A stretch of 64,000 nt of DNA from DAMCZI01 sp032095175 (GCA_032095175.1 DAMCZI010000001.1:124001-188000); one strand, 5' to 3'; positions 27,930 through 36,697 are shown, counted from the first letter of the stretch. The notes: generated by a model from the sequence alone, not told the origin. A program made the numbers and translations.

Positions 27930-28130
27930 TTCAGTCATGAGTTAAGGACAATAAATATCAAATAATACTTCATAATAATAAAGTTGGGTAGGAAGTGTCC
28001 GAATTGTTACGCTCGTGGAGTTAGTAGGTTGCGGGAATGTAGAAGTGGGAAACTCTAGGATTAATCCTAGAAGCCTGTCACTTTAGTGATAGGAGCTTCA
28101 TGGCACAGAAGTGTAGTTTTTGAAAGATTG
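27930..28130 (+). mobile_element. possible non-coding end of an IS200/IS605-type element (remnant)
   Basis: Contains short strong hairpins, CTCGTGAC..GTCATGAG (27923-27942) and CCTGTCACTTTAGTGATAGG (28074-28093), and the run GCGGGAATGTAGAAGTGGG followed by AAACTCTAGG...CCTAGAAG. This resembles the structured 3' non-coding end of tnpB-carrying IS605-family elements. No transposase or TnpB reading frame remains. Call rests on remembered resemblance, so confidence is low. Confidence 0.35.
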
Positions 28131-28164
28131 TTTAAAGTAAGTTTATACCCCTAATGCCTTTCCC

Positions 28165-28259
28165 GGGTGACAGGCTCTTGAGTTTTGAGTTATTTGAGGA
28201 AAACTATCTTTTGGCACACATCTTTCATAAATAACTCAAAACTCAAGTGCCTGTTACCC
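28165..28259 (+). repeat. hairpin repeat, family C copy 1
   Basis: Long stem GGTGACAGGC...TTGAGTTTTGAGTTATTT pairing with AAATAACTCAAAACTCAA...GCCTGTTACC around a 33-nt loop. The second copy lies at 31905-32007 and shares the loop pattern AAAACTATCTT...CTTTCAT. Confidence 0.8.
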
Positions 28260-28425
28260 TCTATTACCTAGAAGTACACTCTATATTTTTTCTTTATGGA
28301 CAACCTTTTTCTCTGTTCCTTAGAACCAGATCCTATAAAATGCCTATATAGTCTTACATGAAAAAGTGGAATGTGGAAGTTATAAGAATTATAATGTGGT
28401 TATAGGAAATATACTTAAAATGGAG

Positions 28426-28455
28426 TGAACTTTTTGAAATTAACCTGCGTTTAAT
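28426..28455 (+). promoter_or_regulatory. SigY-type ECF promoter P1
   Basis: TGAACTTTTT, 12 bases, then CGTTTAAT. The -35 TGAAC and -10 CGTT with this spacing resemble the autoregulated sigY promoter. An identical arrangement is found at 29954-29983 inside the operon. Confidence 0.7.
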
Positions 28456-28478
28456 TGCTAAAGGAAGTGAAATGGATT

Positions 28479-29009
28479 GTGAGTGAGCAGGAAAATATAG
28501 AGAAGGCTAAACATGGAAATAAAAGCGCAATGAATACACTTTTGAATGAAAATTTAACTGCTTTAAAGGGGTATGTTATAAAAATGACTGGAGATCAGCA
28601 TTTATCCCAGGACATTATTCAGGATACTATGATTAAAGCAGTACTTAATATAAAAAAATTTGAGCCTAGAGTAAAATTTTCAACATGGTTGATTAAAATA
28701 TCAATTAATGTTTATAGAGATTATCTGAGGAAAAATAAGATACATGAATTGCTGGATGAAACCATTGAAGATAGAGGTCATCAGGTTGAGGACTTGGTTA
28801 TCTCAAACTATGAGCGCAAGGAAATTACGAATATACTATTAAAGCTTCCTACGGAAAAGAGGGCAGCATTTATATTAAAACATTTTTATGGATATAAGTA
28901 TGAAGAGATAGCTGAAACATTAAACTGTCCTGTAGGGACTGTAAGGTCAAGACTTCATAATGCTGTAAAGTTTGTTATAACCGAGCTTGAAAGAAAGGGG
29001 ATTGTGTAG
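28479..29009 (+). CDS. sigY: ECF RNA polymerase sigma factor (SigY-like)
   Basis: 176 residues from GTG 28479, preceded by AAGGAAG; a TTG at 28455 would lie within the promoter and is unlikely. Sigma region 2 includes QDIIQDTMIKAVLNIKKF and FSTWLIKISINVYRDYLRK. Region 4 includes PTEKRAAFILKHFYGYKYEE and NCPVGTVRSRLHNA. The following genes match the Bacillus subtilis sigY-yxlCDEFG order and sizes. In that species YxlC and YxlD restrain SigY, and the operon is autoregulated. The start of the next gene touches the stop. Confidence 0.88.
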   Translation: MSEQENIEKAKHGNKSAMNTLLNENLTALKGYVIKMTGDQHLSQDIIQDTMIKAVLNIKKFEPRVKFSTWLIKISINVYRDYLRKNKIHELLDETIEDRGHQVEDLVISNYERKEITNILLKLPTEKRAAFILKHFYGYKYEEIAETLNCPVGTVRSRLHNAVKFVITELERKGIV

Positions 29010-29417
29010 ATGAAGGATTTAGAAAAAATAAAAGATATATTGATTGATGATTTCTATAATGAAGAGCATGATGAAATTGAAGATGATATAATTAAGGATC
29101 ATGAATTTATAGAGTTTAATGAAAAACTGAACTTATTAGAGGAAAAACTAGATTTAGTGGAAAATGAAACATATGATTTTGATATTGATACATTGGATAT
29201 AATTGAAAAAGCTGAATCCATAAATGAAAAAAGAAAAATAAAAAAAGAGCTCATTCTTTTTTCTGCTGTTGCAGCTGTAGTTTTATTCCTTTATTCTGCA
29301 GCAACATTAAAACTTGGTATTAGGTTCCTGGCGATTTCTCAGGGGATAGTTGTAGCGCTTATTCCTTGGATTGTAATACCAATTGCAATCTTAAATAGAA
29401 AAGGAAGTGAAATATAG
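29010..29417 (+). CDS. yxlC: YxlC-like membrane protein, probable anti-sigma factor
   Basis: 135 residues: an acidic cytoplasmic N-terminus (about 1-80), which is the expected sigma-binding part, then two membrane helices (about 83-102 and 108-130). Starts directly at the sigma stop codon. Assignment to YxlC is by position, size and topology rather than clear sequence motifs. In B. subtilis YxlC with YxlD keeps SigY inactive. Confidence 0.65.
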   Translation: MKDLEKIKDILIDDFYNEEHDEIEDDIIKDHEFIEFNEKLNLLEEKLDLVENETYDFDIDTLDIIEKAESINEKRKIKKELILFSAVAAVVLFLYSAATLKLGIRFLAISQGIVVALIPWIVIPIAILNRKGSEI

Positions 29418-29627
29418 ATGAATCTTTCAATGGGCCAATTTCTAATTTTATTATCATGCATGATTCTTGTTTTAGCTCAAGGAATATGGATTTTTTATGA
29501 TGCTAGAAAACGAAAAGAAAAGTATTACTGGCTATGGGGGATCTTTGGACTAACGAATGTCCCAAGCAGCCTTATTGTATATTTACTTGTTACAAGGGTC
29601 ATTTTAAATAAAAATAAAAAGGACTAG
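29418..29627 (+). CDS. yxlD: YxlD-like small membrane protein
   Basis: 69 residues, two membrane helices joined by a short basic loop (YDARKRKEKYYWLWG), the pattern of PLDc_N-type small proteins. Begins immediately after the previous gene, so it is translationally coupled. By synteny it should be the second negative regulator of SigY. Confidence 0.65.
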   Translation: MNLSMGQFLILLSCMILVLAQGIWIFYDARKRKEKYYWLWGIFGLTNVPSSLIVYLLVTRVILNKNKKD

Positions 29628-29691
29628 ACTAATAAAATATACTATCAATAACTGAATTGATGTACTGCTTTATAAGAAAGGATGATTAAAT

Positions 29692-29889
29692 ATGAAGAGT
29701 AACAAACATATGTATTTAACACTGGTTAATTATGCATTGGCAACAATGGTATTTATAAATTTATTTATGCAAAATAGAAATAATAATAAGACCTTTTTTC
29801 TAATTGTATTATTTCTATGTTTTGCAGGATTAATAGTTAATATCTTTGTGGTAATTAAAGCGAGATATAAGCGATATAATAAAAATTAA
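29692..29889 (+). CDS. small two-helix membrane protein
   Basis: 65 residues, two membrane helices (about 8-24 and 33-55) and a basic C-terminus. Ribosome site AAAGGATG 8 bases before ATG. An extra gene relative to the Bacillus sigY operon, and closed by its own terminator at 29908. Not recognised beyond topology. Confidence 0.6.
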   Translation: MKSNKHMYLTLVNYALATMVFINLFMQNRNNNKTFFLIVLFLCFAGLIVNIFVVIKARYKRYNKN

Positions 29890-29907
29890 CTTATTAATAG
29901 AAATACC

Positions 29908-29946
29908 AAAATCATCAGTAGTAAAGTATCTACTGATGATTTTTTA
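29908..29946 (+). terminator. internal terminator in the sigY operon
   Basis: 14-bp stem AAAATCATCAGTAG / CTACTGATGATTTT, loop of 8, then six T. It separates sigY and the small membrane proteins from the ABC transporter part. Confidence 0.88.
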
Positions 29947-29953
29947 ATTTTAG

Positions 29954-29983
29954 TGAACTTTTTCGTTGATTAATACGTTTAAT
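29954..29983 (+). promoter_or_regulatory. SigY-type ECF promoter P2
   Basis: TGAACTTTTT, 12 bases, CGTTTAAT: the same hexamers and spacing as P1 with an unrelated spacer. It starts 8 bases after the internal terminator and drives the yxlE-F-G-like genes. Confidence 0.75.
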
Positions 29984-29996
29984 CAATGAAAAGGGG

Positions 29997-30212
29997 GTGA
30001 AAAAGATGTTTGGAATGAGTACGGAGGAGCTTATAAAGGTACTTGCACCATTAATAATATTTCAGCTAGGACTAATGATATTTTGCCTATTTAGACTAAA
30101 GAAGGATAAAGTAAAACACTTGCCTAAATGGGTATGGGCTATAATTATAATATTTGGAGAACTATTAGGGCCAATTGTTTATTTGATAATCGGAAGAGAC
30201 GGTGAGCAATAG
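29997..30212 (+). CDS. yxlE: YxlE-like PLDc_N-domain membrane protein
   Basis: 71 residues with two membrane helices and the conserved end LPKWVWAIIIIFGELLGPIV followed by YLIIGRDGEQ, the PLDc_N pattern of YxlE. Ribosome site AAGGGGGTG. Its stop overlaps the ABC ATPase start region (TAGATG), so it belongs to the transporter part of the operon. Confidence 0.75.
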   Translation: MKKMFGMSTEELIKVLAPLIIFQLGLMIFCLFRLKKDKVKHLPKWVWAIIIIFGELLGPIVYLIIGRDGEQ

Positions 30213-31139
30213 ATGATTAATGTAAAAAATCTTAGAAAAAGCTATGGGAGCGTTGAAGTTTTAAAGGGAATTTCCTTTGAAATTAAAAAAGGAACAATTT
30301 ATGGATTCCTAGGACCAAATGGAGCCGGAAAAACAACAACCATGAATATTCTATCGGGTTTAGTCGGTTTTAACCAAGGAGAAATATTTATTTGTGGGAA
30401 GAATTTTAAAGAAAATAAAGCTGAACTTCTTAAAAGGGTAGGATATCTTCCTCAAAATCCTGTTTTTTATAATTATATGAATGCCAATGAATATTTAAGC
30501 TTTATTGGAGACATAAGCGATTTTCCTCAAAAGAAAATTAAGGGGAGAACAGAAGAGCTATTAGACATTGTGGGACTTAAGGATTCGGCAAAACGCAAAA
30601 TAGGAGGATATTCTGGAGGGATGAAGCAGAGACTTGGAATTGCAGTAGCTTTATTTAACAATCCAGATATTATCATTTTAGATGAGCCTACTTCTGCCCT
30701 TGATCCAGAGGGAAGGCATGAGATTCTTGACTTTGTAAAGAAATTAAAGTCCTTTGATAAGGCTGTATTTTTTTCAACTCACATATTAAATGATGTTGAA
30801 AGGGTCTGTGATGAGGTAAGTATCTTGGATAAGGGAGAAATATTAGTAAGCGACAATATTGATAGCCTTAAAAACAAGTATACACAACCTATTTTTGATG
30901 TTGAATTTGAAAGGGATTGCATAGAACTTAAGGAAAAGCTCTTGAATGTAAATTGGGTTGAAAAAGTTATTGCTAAGGATAAATCATTATCAATTTATGT
31001 TAATGATCTTGAAACTGCTAAAACTGAGCTGCTAAAGCTTTTAACAAAGGTTAATAATCCAATTCTATCCTTTAACCTGAGAAAGAGTAATCTAGAAGAT
31101 ATATTTATAAGGCTGGTGAACGGTAATGTCAACATTTAA
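30213..31139 (+). CDS. yxlF: ABC transporter ATP-binding protein (YxlF-like)
   Basis: 308 residues. Walker A GPNGAGKTT (about 34-42), signature YSGGMKQRLGIAVALF, Walker B IIILDEPTSALDP, H-loop FFSTH. C-terminal part of about 90 residues typical of the CcmA/drug-export class with a DUF4162-like end. It overlaps the permease gene by 14 bases. Probably exports a peptide or lipid, or acts as a self-protection system under SigY control. Confidence 0.9.
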   Translation: MINVKNLRKSYGSVEVLKGISFEIKKGTIYGFLGPNGAGKTTTMNILSGLVGFNQGEIFICGKNFKENKAELLKRVGYLPQNPVFYNYMNANEYLSFIGDISDFPQKKIKGRTEELLDIVGLKDSAKRKIGGYSGGMKQRLGIAVALFNNPDIIILDEPTSALDPEGRHEILDFVKKLKSFDKAVFFSTHILNDVERVCDEVSILDKGEILVSDNIDSLKNKYTQPIFDVEFERDCIELKEKLLNVNWVEKVIAKDKSLSIYVNDLETAKTELLKLLTKVNNPILSFNLRKSNLEDIFIRLVNGNVNI

Positions 31140-31881
31140 GGCATATTTTAAAAAGGAATATATTGAATCATTAAGGCAGTATAGGTATGTAATACTTGCT
31201 GTAGGGATTATAGGATTTGCGATATTAGACCCTGTAATGCTGAAACTGCTTCCTAAATTGGTTGGAGATAAGCTTCCTGGAGATATTAGCGCACTTATGA
31301 TTTTTACTCCAAAGAGGGCGATAAACAACTATATTAAGGACTTAACCCAGATTAGTGTAATGGTTATTGCATTTGTACTAGGAGGAGTTCTTTCTGAAGA
31401 AAGAACCTCGGAAAAATTTGTTTTCCCATATTCCAAAGGGGGAAGCCCAATGGGTATAGTACTTGCAAAATGTATTTATTACACAATTATGATTTCTCTG
31501 TTTGTACTTTTAGGCTTTATAATAGCCTATTACTATGCTGGAATATTATTTAAGGGTGAGACTGTAGGAGTAATGGAAATTTTAAAATCAACATTATTAA
31601 TATCAGTATATTTTTTCTTTATAATATCCCTGGTTATGTTCTTGAGCAGCATGGTTAAAAGGGGTACAGCATCAGGTTTTATAGCCCTTATAATAATATT
31701 TATACTAAACGGTCTTTCTGGAGTTAAAAGTATAGGAAAGTTTTTACCTGGTAGTTTAGTAGCAAATGCAAATTTATTTACCTTGAATGAATCAGGTCTT
31801 GCAGTTGCTTTGGCAATATTATGTGGAATAACTTTTGTTATGCTTGCTGTTATCAGGATGAAAAGAAGTGAAGTGATATAA
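31126..31881 (+). CDS. yxlG: ABC transporter permease (YxlG-like)
   Basis: 251 residues, six membrane helices, of the ABC-2 type. Starts within the end of the ATPase gene (14-base overlap) and completes the transporter. The topology and length agree with YxlG of B. subtilis. Substrate unknown. Confidence 0.87.
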   Translation: MSTFKAYFKKEYIESLRQYRYVILAVGIIGFAILDPVMLKLLPKLVGDKLPGDISALMIFTPKRAINNYIKDLTQISVMVIAFVLGGVLSEERTSEKFVFPYSKGGSPMGIVLAKCIYYTIMISLFVLLGFIIAYYYAGILFKGETVGVMEILKSTLLISVYFFFIISLVMFLSSMVKRGTASGFIALIIIFILNGLSGVKSIGKFLPGSLVANANLFTLNESGLAVALAILCGITFVMLAVIRMKRSEVI

Positions 31882-31885
31882 AAAA

Positions 31886-32040
31886 GGGGTGCCACACAAG
31901 CTACCTCTTGGTGACAGGCTCTTGAGTTGTGAGCTATTTAAGAAAAACTATCTTCTAATGCCTAGCTTTCATAAATAACCCATAACTCAAGTGCCTGTTA
32001 CCAAGAGATATAAGGAATTACCTTTCTTTGTGGGACACCT
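31886..32040. repeat. hairpin repeat, family C copy 2, at a convergent gene junction
   Basis: Core 31905-32007: CTCTTGGTGACAGGC ... GCCTGTTACCAAGAG with inner arms TTGAGTTGTGAGCTATTT and AAATAACCCATAACTCAA and a loop containing AAAAACTATCTT. Outer arms GGGTGCCACACAA and TTGTGGGACACC extend it. It shares sequence with 28165-28259 and probably acts as bidirectional terminator between yxlG and the hydrogenase. Confidence 0.8.
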
Positions 32041-32048
32041 CTTTAAAC

Positions 32049-33533
32049 TTATCTATTTAAATCTATTTCTTCATATTCCTTTAAAGCTTTATTATCCTTA
32101 GGTGACTTGTCCTCTGATTTTTGAGCAAACATTTTAAGAGGAGCGATGGTTTTTCTTGATGACCATAAGGTTGCAGGTCCTCCAATACATCCGTCTTGAC
32201 ACATCATGCCCTCAATAAAATTACCAGCAAGTTTTCCTGACTTAGCCATTAAAAGAGTCTTTTTAAGATCATCCTGACCATTTATCTTAACAGGTTTTAC
32301 ATCAACACCCATATCAGATGCCATTAAAGCAACTGCATTGGTTACTCCGCCTGATTGTGCAAAGCTTCTTCCTGGCAAGGATGCATCGTTTACAGAAAGG
32401 TCAGTGCATTGTTCTACATCGATTTCAAAGGCATCAAACAGTGATGAAATTTCTTCGAATGTAAGTACATAGTCCACTGCACCTTCAAGTTCTGGCCTTT
32501 TAATTTCTCCTTTTTTAGCCGTGCATGGTCCGATGAAAATAACCATGGAATTAGGATTTTTCTTTTTAAGATATCTTGCAACAGCAATCATTGGTGATAC
32601 TGTACCGGATATTTTATCCTTAAGCTCAGGGAATTTCTTTTCTATATAAGCAACAAATCCTGGACAGCAAGAGGAGGTCATGAATTTTTCTCCTTCGTCC
32701 AATCTTTCTTTTAATTCTTCTACTTCATGAACAGCAACTGCATCTGCTCCGCAGGCAGCTTCAATCATATCTGTAAATCCAAGCTTTAATATGGCATCCT
32801 TTATTTGACCGACGGATACCTTTGGGCCAAATTGTCCTGTTATCGCTGGAGCTACAATTGCGTGAATCTCTTTTTTCTCCATAAGTGCATTTACTACTGG
32901 TACAATGTAACTTATATCTGATATGGCTCCGAATGGACATGCGTGCATACATGCTCCGCAGTTTATACATTCCTTTGGGTCTATAGCAGCTCTTCTGTCA
33001 ATTTTGTTAACATGTAAAGCCCCTGTTGGACATGATCTTTTGCAAGGTCTCATAACTTCCGAGATTGCATTATATGGACAGGCTTTTTTGCACATTCCAC
33101 ATTCTTTACAAAGCTCCTGGTTAATATATGATCTCCCATTTACCTTTGTTATAGCTCCTGCAGGACAAACTTCCATACAGGTATGAGCTATGCAGCCACG
33201 GCATGCTTCTGTAACTGTAAATCTGTCAATTGGACATCTATCACATGCAGAACCAATTACATGTATAATTTGTTCATCCTCTTTTATATCGGTAAGGTCT
33301 TCGTTTGTTCCATTACCATCTGGTAGAAAACCTGCAGCGAGCTTGGCTCTTTCATAAACAATTGCTCTTTCCTTATAAACACAACATCTATATTGTGGTT
33401 TATCACCGGATATTATCTTGTATTGGATGTTTAGTAATTCATCTTGATTTAGATTATTCTCCTTTGCAAGAAGTGCAACATTTTTTAAAACTTCATGCTT
33501 CAACTTTTTTATTGGTGTTTCAAAGTTAAGCAT
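32049..33533 (-). CDS. monomeric [FeFe] hydrogenase, group B-like
   Basis: 494 residues from the second Met (33533), which has GGGGGAGGG at proper spacing; the ATG at 33539 touches that site. Cys-rich N-terminal half carries a CxxC/CxxxxC region (about 95-125) and several 4Fe-4S ferredoxin motifs (CxxCxxxC-P between 121 and 205). The H-cluster motifs are variant: TSSCCPGF (about 288), GPCTAKKGE (about 337) and MMCQDGCIGGP (about 446). These agree with group B enzymes rather than the classical group A (MACPGGC...GGGQ). Cytoplasmic; role in H2 turnover or electron balance not proven. Confidence 0.85.
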   Translation of the reverse strand: MLNFETPIKKLKHEVLKNVALLAKENNLNQDELLNIQYKIISGDKPQYRCCVYKERAIVYERAKLAAGFLPDGNGTNEDLTDIKEDEQIIHVIGSACDRCPIDRFTVTEACRGCIAHTCMEVCPAGAITKVNGRSYINQELCKECGMCKKACPYNAISEVMRPCKRSCPTGALHVNKIDRRAAIDPKECINCGACMHACPFGAISDISYIVPVVNALMEKKEIHAIVAPAITGQFGPKVSVGQIKDAILKLGFTDMIEAACGADAVAVHEVEELKERLDEGEKFMTSSCCPGFVAYIEKKFPELKDKISGTVSPMIAVARYLKKKNPNSMVIFIGPCTAKKGEIKRPELEGAVDYVLTFEEISSLFDAFEIDVEQCTDLSVNDASLPGRSFAQSGGVTNAVALMASDMGVDVKPVKINGQDDLKKTLLMAKSGKLAGNFIEGMMCQDGCIGGPATLWSSRKTIAPLKMFAQKSEDKSPKDNKALKEYEEIDLNR

Positions 33534-34017
33534 TTTCATCCCTCCCCCCAGTAATATAACATATGATTAAATATGTATAACAGATGCACAAACGTGTGCA
33601 AATTTTGCTCATTCAAATTATAACACACACAATAAAAATATGAAACAGTAAAAGTTTATGAATAAGCTATGAATAATTCAATGAAGTTGTAAATAAGGAA
33701 AAAACTGAAATAAAGCGAAAAACAAGGGCTTTTATTAATAGAAATAATTGTAGTTTTAAAAATGAAACAATGAAATTTGAAAATGTAACAGGAGGGTTAT
33801 GGAGGGATGTTATATTTTGAATTAAAAATATAACACATTATATATGAATATAATACAGTAATATTGTCCTCTTGTAATGATAAGCTACATATGCTGCAAA
33901 TCACTATAGGTTATATTATATAAAGCTAACCTATAAAGTCCATTAATCATATATTGTAAATATAAACTCAATACAGGAGTATGGGTTTTACCAACATTTT
34001 AAGGAGAGTCATAAATA
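33534..34017. other. divergent intergenic region
   Basis: About 480 bases between hydrogenase and GH3 genes. Two small hairpins are visible: TGTTATATTTT/AAAATATAACA near 33809-33836 and AGGTTATATTATATAAAGCTAACCT near 33908-33932. AGGAGGGTTATGGAGGG near 33791 looks like a ribosome site but no real ORF follows. Nothing else supported. Confidence 0.4.
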
Positions 34018-35730
34018 ATGAATATTATTCAATGGATTTTATGTGGTTCTTTTTCCTTTATTTCTAGTATGTACTATCGAAGTTTTCAAAATGATGTAAA
34101 AAACGCTGAGGAAGTAAACGGAGAAGTTCTAATGAAGATTCTAGATATGAACAAAGAAAGTGAATATGGACAAAAGTATAATTTTAAGGATATAAAAGGT
34201 ATTGAGGACTTTAGAAAAACTGTTCCAATAACCAGCTATAGTGACTATACAGAATGTATTAAAAAAATTACAAGGGGAGAAAAAAATATACTGACCTGTG
34301 AAGCAGTGGAGTTCTTTGGACTAAGCTCCGGGACAACAGGAAATCAAAAATATATTCCGGTTACATCTAAAGCTAGATTTATTACTAATAATTATATGAA
34401 CTTTCTAAGTAAGGGAATATTGTCCCATATCAAGAAAAATACAAAAAAAGATGGAAAGGGATTGTTCTTAATTAATATTTCAAAACCATCGGCGATAACG
34501 CCATGTGGAATTCCAGCAGGGGCAGGGACATCAGAGGGAATTAAAAAATTAAAGAGTATATTTCCATATATATGGACCTCCCCTATTGAGGTGCTTGAAA
34601 TTTCCAATCAACAGACTGCAAATTACCTACACCTTCTATTTGCCCTAAAGGAAAAAAGACTATCCTTCATTATGGCTCCATTTTGTTCTACTATAGTAAA
34701 GATGTTTGGAGTGTTAGAGGGGGAGTGTAGTCAACTGGTAAAGGATATTTCAAGTGGAAGAATAAGCGGACATATAAAAATAGATATGGAAACCAGGATT
34801 TTATTAGAAAAAAAGCTAAAGCCAGATCCGACAAGGGCTGAAGAGCTTAAAAGACAATTTTTAAAGGGTATGAAGGGAATTGTTGATAGAATATGGCCTG
34901 AAATATCCTATATAGGCTGTGTAGCAGGAGGAAGCTTCAATATATATGTAGATAAACTGAAATATTTTATTGGGGAGATTCCTATCTATTCAGCAGTATA
35001 TGGTTCTACCGAATCTCTTGTCGGTATGGCGATTAAGTTTAATAATATGAGCTATGTTATTATTCCTAAGGCTGCATATTTTGAATTTATACCGGTTAAT
35101 CAAATTGAATTTAAAAAGCCTATAGCCTTTGGAATTGATAAGCTAAAGATAGGAGAAAGCTACGAGGTAGTAATAACTAATTATTCTGGTTTTTACCGAT
35201 ATCGTCTAGGAGATATAGTTAAGGTAGTGGATTACTATTATAAAAGTCCGGTTATAGAATTTTTGTATAGGAAAGGTCAGATTCTTAATATAGCAGCTGA
35301 AAAAACACAGGAGTCAGCGGTACAATATGCATTAATGGAAGCTAAAAAGAAATGGAATTCACATCTGGTAGACTATACGGTTACTCATGACTTAAGTTCC
35401 CCTGTAGGCTGCTACTGCTTCTATGTTGAAGTAGGTAATCCGGATTTATTTATGAACAACCTTAAAAGGAATAGGGACGCTTTAGAGAAGGCTTTAGGTG
35501 AAGCAAATCCTCGTTACTTAGCAGGAATTAAGGCTAATCGAATTGCACCTTTAAAATTAAAGGTAGTTAGAACTGGAACCTTTCAAAGACTAAAAAATCA
35601 ACTTTCAAAGGGTGGTACTTCAATTAATCAATTGAAAATCCCAAGGGTAATAAAGGATAGGAAGTTAATTTTGCTTTTAGAGCAAAGCATTGAGAAGGAT
35701 AGAAATGCTACTGGGAAAAAAGCCATTTGA
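34018..35730 (+). CDS. GH3-family acyl-acid amido synthetase-like protein
   Basis: 570 residues, full length for GH3 proteins of the adenylate-forming (ANL) superfamily. The ATP-binding motifs are FGLSSGTTGNQKYIP (about 99-113), VYGSTESLVG near residue 325 and FYRYRLGDIVKV near 395. An N-terminal hydrophobic segment (IIQWILCGSFSFISSMYY) could anchor it to the membrane. In plants GH3 enzymes join auxin or jasmonate to amino acids; bacterial homologues are known but substrates are mostly unassigned. Strong ribosome site AAGGAGAG. Single gene between hairpins. Confidence 0.88.
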   Translation: MNIIQWILCGSFSFISSMYYRSFQNDVKNAEEVNGEVLMKILDMNKESEYGQKYNFKDIKGIEDFRKTVPITSYSDYTECIKKITRGEKNILTCEAVEFFGLSSGTTGNQKYIPVTSKARFITNNYMNFLSKGILSHIKKNTKKDGKGLFLINISKPSAITPCGIPAGAGTSEGIKKLKSIFPYIWTSPIEVLEISNQQTANYLHLLFALKEKRLSFIMAPFCSTIVKMFGVLEGECSQLVKDISSGRISGHIKIDMETRILLEKKLKPDPTRAEELKRQFLKGMKGIVDRIWPEISYIGCVAGGSFNIYVDKLKYFIGEIPIYSAVYGSTESLVGMAIKFNNMSYVIIPKAAYFEFIPVNQIEFKKPIAFGIDKLKIGESYEVVITNYSGFYRYRLGDIVKVVDYYYKSPVIEFLYRKGQILNIAAEKTQESAVQYALMEAKKKWNSHLVDYTVTHDLSSPVGCYCFYVEVGNPDLFMNNLKRNRDALEKALGEANPRYLAGIKANRIAPLKLKVVRTGTFQRLKNQLSKGGTSINQLKIPRVIKDRKLILLLEQSIEKDRNATGKKAI

Positions 35731-35754
35731 TTAAAGCTTAGGTATTAATTTTAA

Positions 35755-35781
35755 GGTCTCTACTAGTGGTGAGTAGAGACC
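35755..35781. terminator. hairpin after the GH3 gene
   Basis: 11-bp stem GGTCTCTACT / AGTAGAGACC; the T-tract is weak on both strands, so termination is uncertain. Confidence 0.5.
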
Positions 35782-35857
35782 CTGATATTAGTAATTTTCT
35801 TGTTTATATGTTTGTGAAGGTGAAATATAATAAGAATTTTGAAACACAGAAAGGATG

Positions 35858-36697
35858 CTATTTCATCCTTGTACCGGTTTCGTCTTGATATATTAAATTC
35901 TTTTTCATAAGACCACCCAGTGAATTTTTAAAGTGTTTCTTGCTTATTTTAAATGCATTATATATATCTTCTGGGCTGCTTTTATCGTTAAATGGCATAA
36001 AGCCATCATGACTTCTTAAGTATTCTAAAATTGTTTCTTGAAGGTCAGCAACCTCGGTTCTGGCTATCTTCCTCGGTGTAAGACCTAATCTGCCATCCTC
36101 GTAGAATTTAATTACTCTTAAATCTAAAACATCTCCATGTTTTATATCTGTAAAGTATTCGTTTCGTAGAATTATGCCTTTATATTTATTATCAACAGCT
36201 ACTAGGGCATTCTTGTTGCTCTGGAAATCATACACAGTTGCTGTAACTGTATCTCCCATTTTGTATTCTTTTGTTGTTTCCAGATATTTGTCAATATTGG
36301 TAGTGGCAGCTATTCTGTCAGTTTTATCAAGATATATGTAGAATAAATAGTATTTATCATTTTGCAGTGCATAGAGCTTTTCCTTCATAGGAACCAATAT
36401 GTCTCTTTCTAAACCAAAATCAATAAAACTTCCTATGCTTGTTGTTGAAACAGCTTTAAGATAAGCAAGATCTCCAACCTTAGCCTCAGGCTTCTTTAAT
36501 GTAGCTATTAGTCTATCCTTAGAGTCGCGATATATAAATGCTTCAACTTTATCTCCTATTTCCAGATCAAATCCCTGACAGCTGCTGTTTGGAAGAAGTA
36601 TATCATCGCTTGTATTACCTGTGCCTCCCTCAAGATAATAACCAAAGTCTGCTTTTCTTACGATTTCTAATGTATTGTAATCACCTATTTTTATCAA
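35858..36697 (-). CDS. cvfB: CvfB-type S1 RNA-binding protein
   Basis: 279 residues with tandem S1-like beta-barrels. The third S1 domain (about 140-215) includes YKGIILRNEYFTDIKHGDVL and is followed by RLGLTPRKI; a C-terminal winged helix includes LRSHDGFMPFNDKSSPEDIY. This is the layout of CvfB (YitL), a conserved RNA-binding protein linked in Staphylococcus to virulence gene expression. Start ATG has GAGGTAATT upstream, somewhat weak. Confidence 0.87.
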   Translation of the reverse strand: MIKIGDYNTLEIVRKADFGYYLEGGTGNTSDDILLPNSSCQGFDLEIGDKVEAFIYRDSKDRLIATLKKPEAKVGDLAYLKAVSTTSIGSFIDFGLERDILVPMKEKLYALQNDKYYLFYIYLDKTDRIAATTNIDKYLETTKEYKMGDTVTATVYDFQSNKNALVAVDNKYKGIILRNEYFTDIKHGDVLDLRVIKFYEDGRLGLTPRKIARTEVADLQETILEYLRSHDGFMPFNDKSSPEDIYNAFKISKKHFKNSLGGLMKKNLIYQDETGTRMK

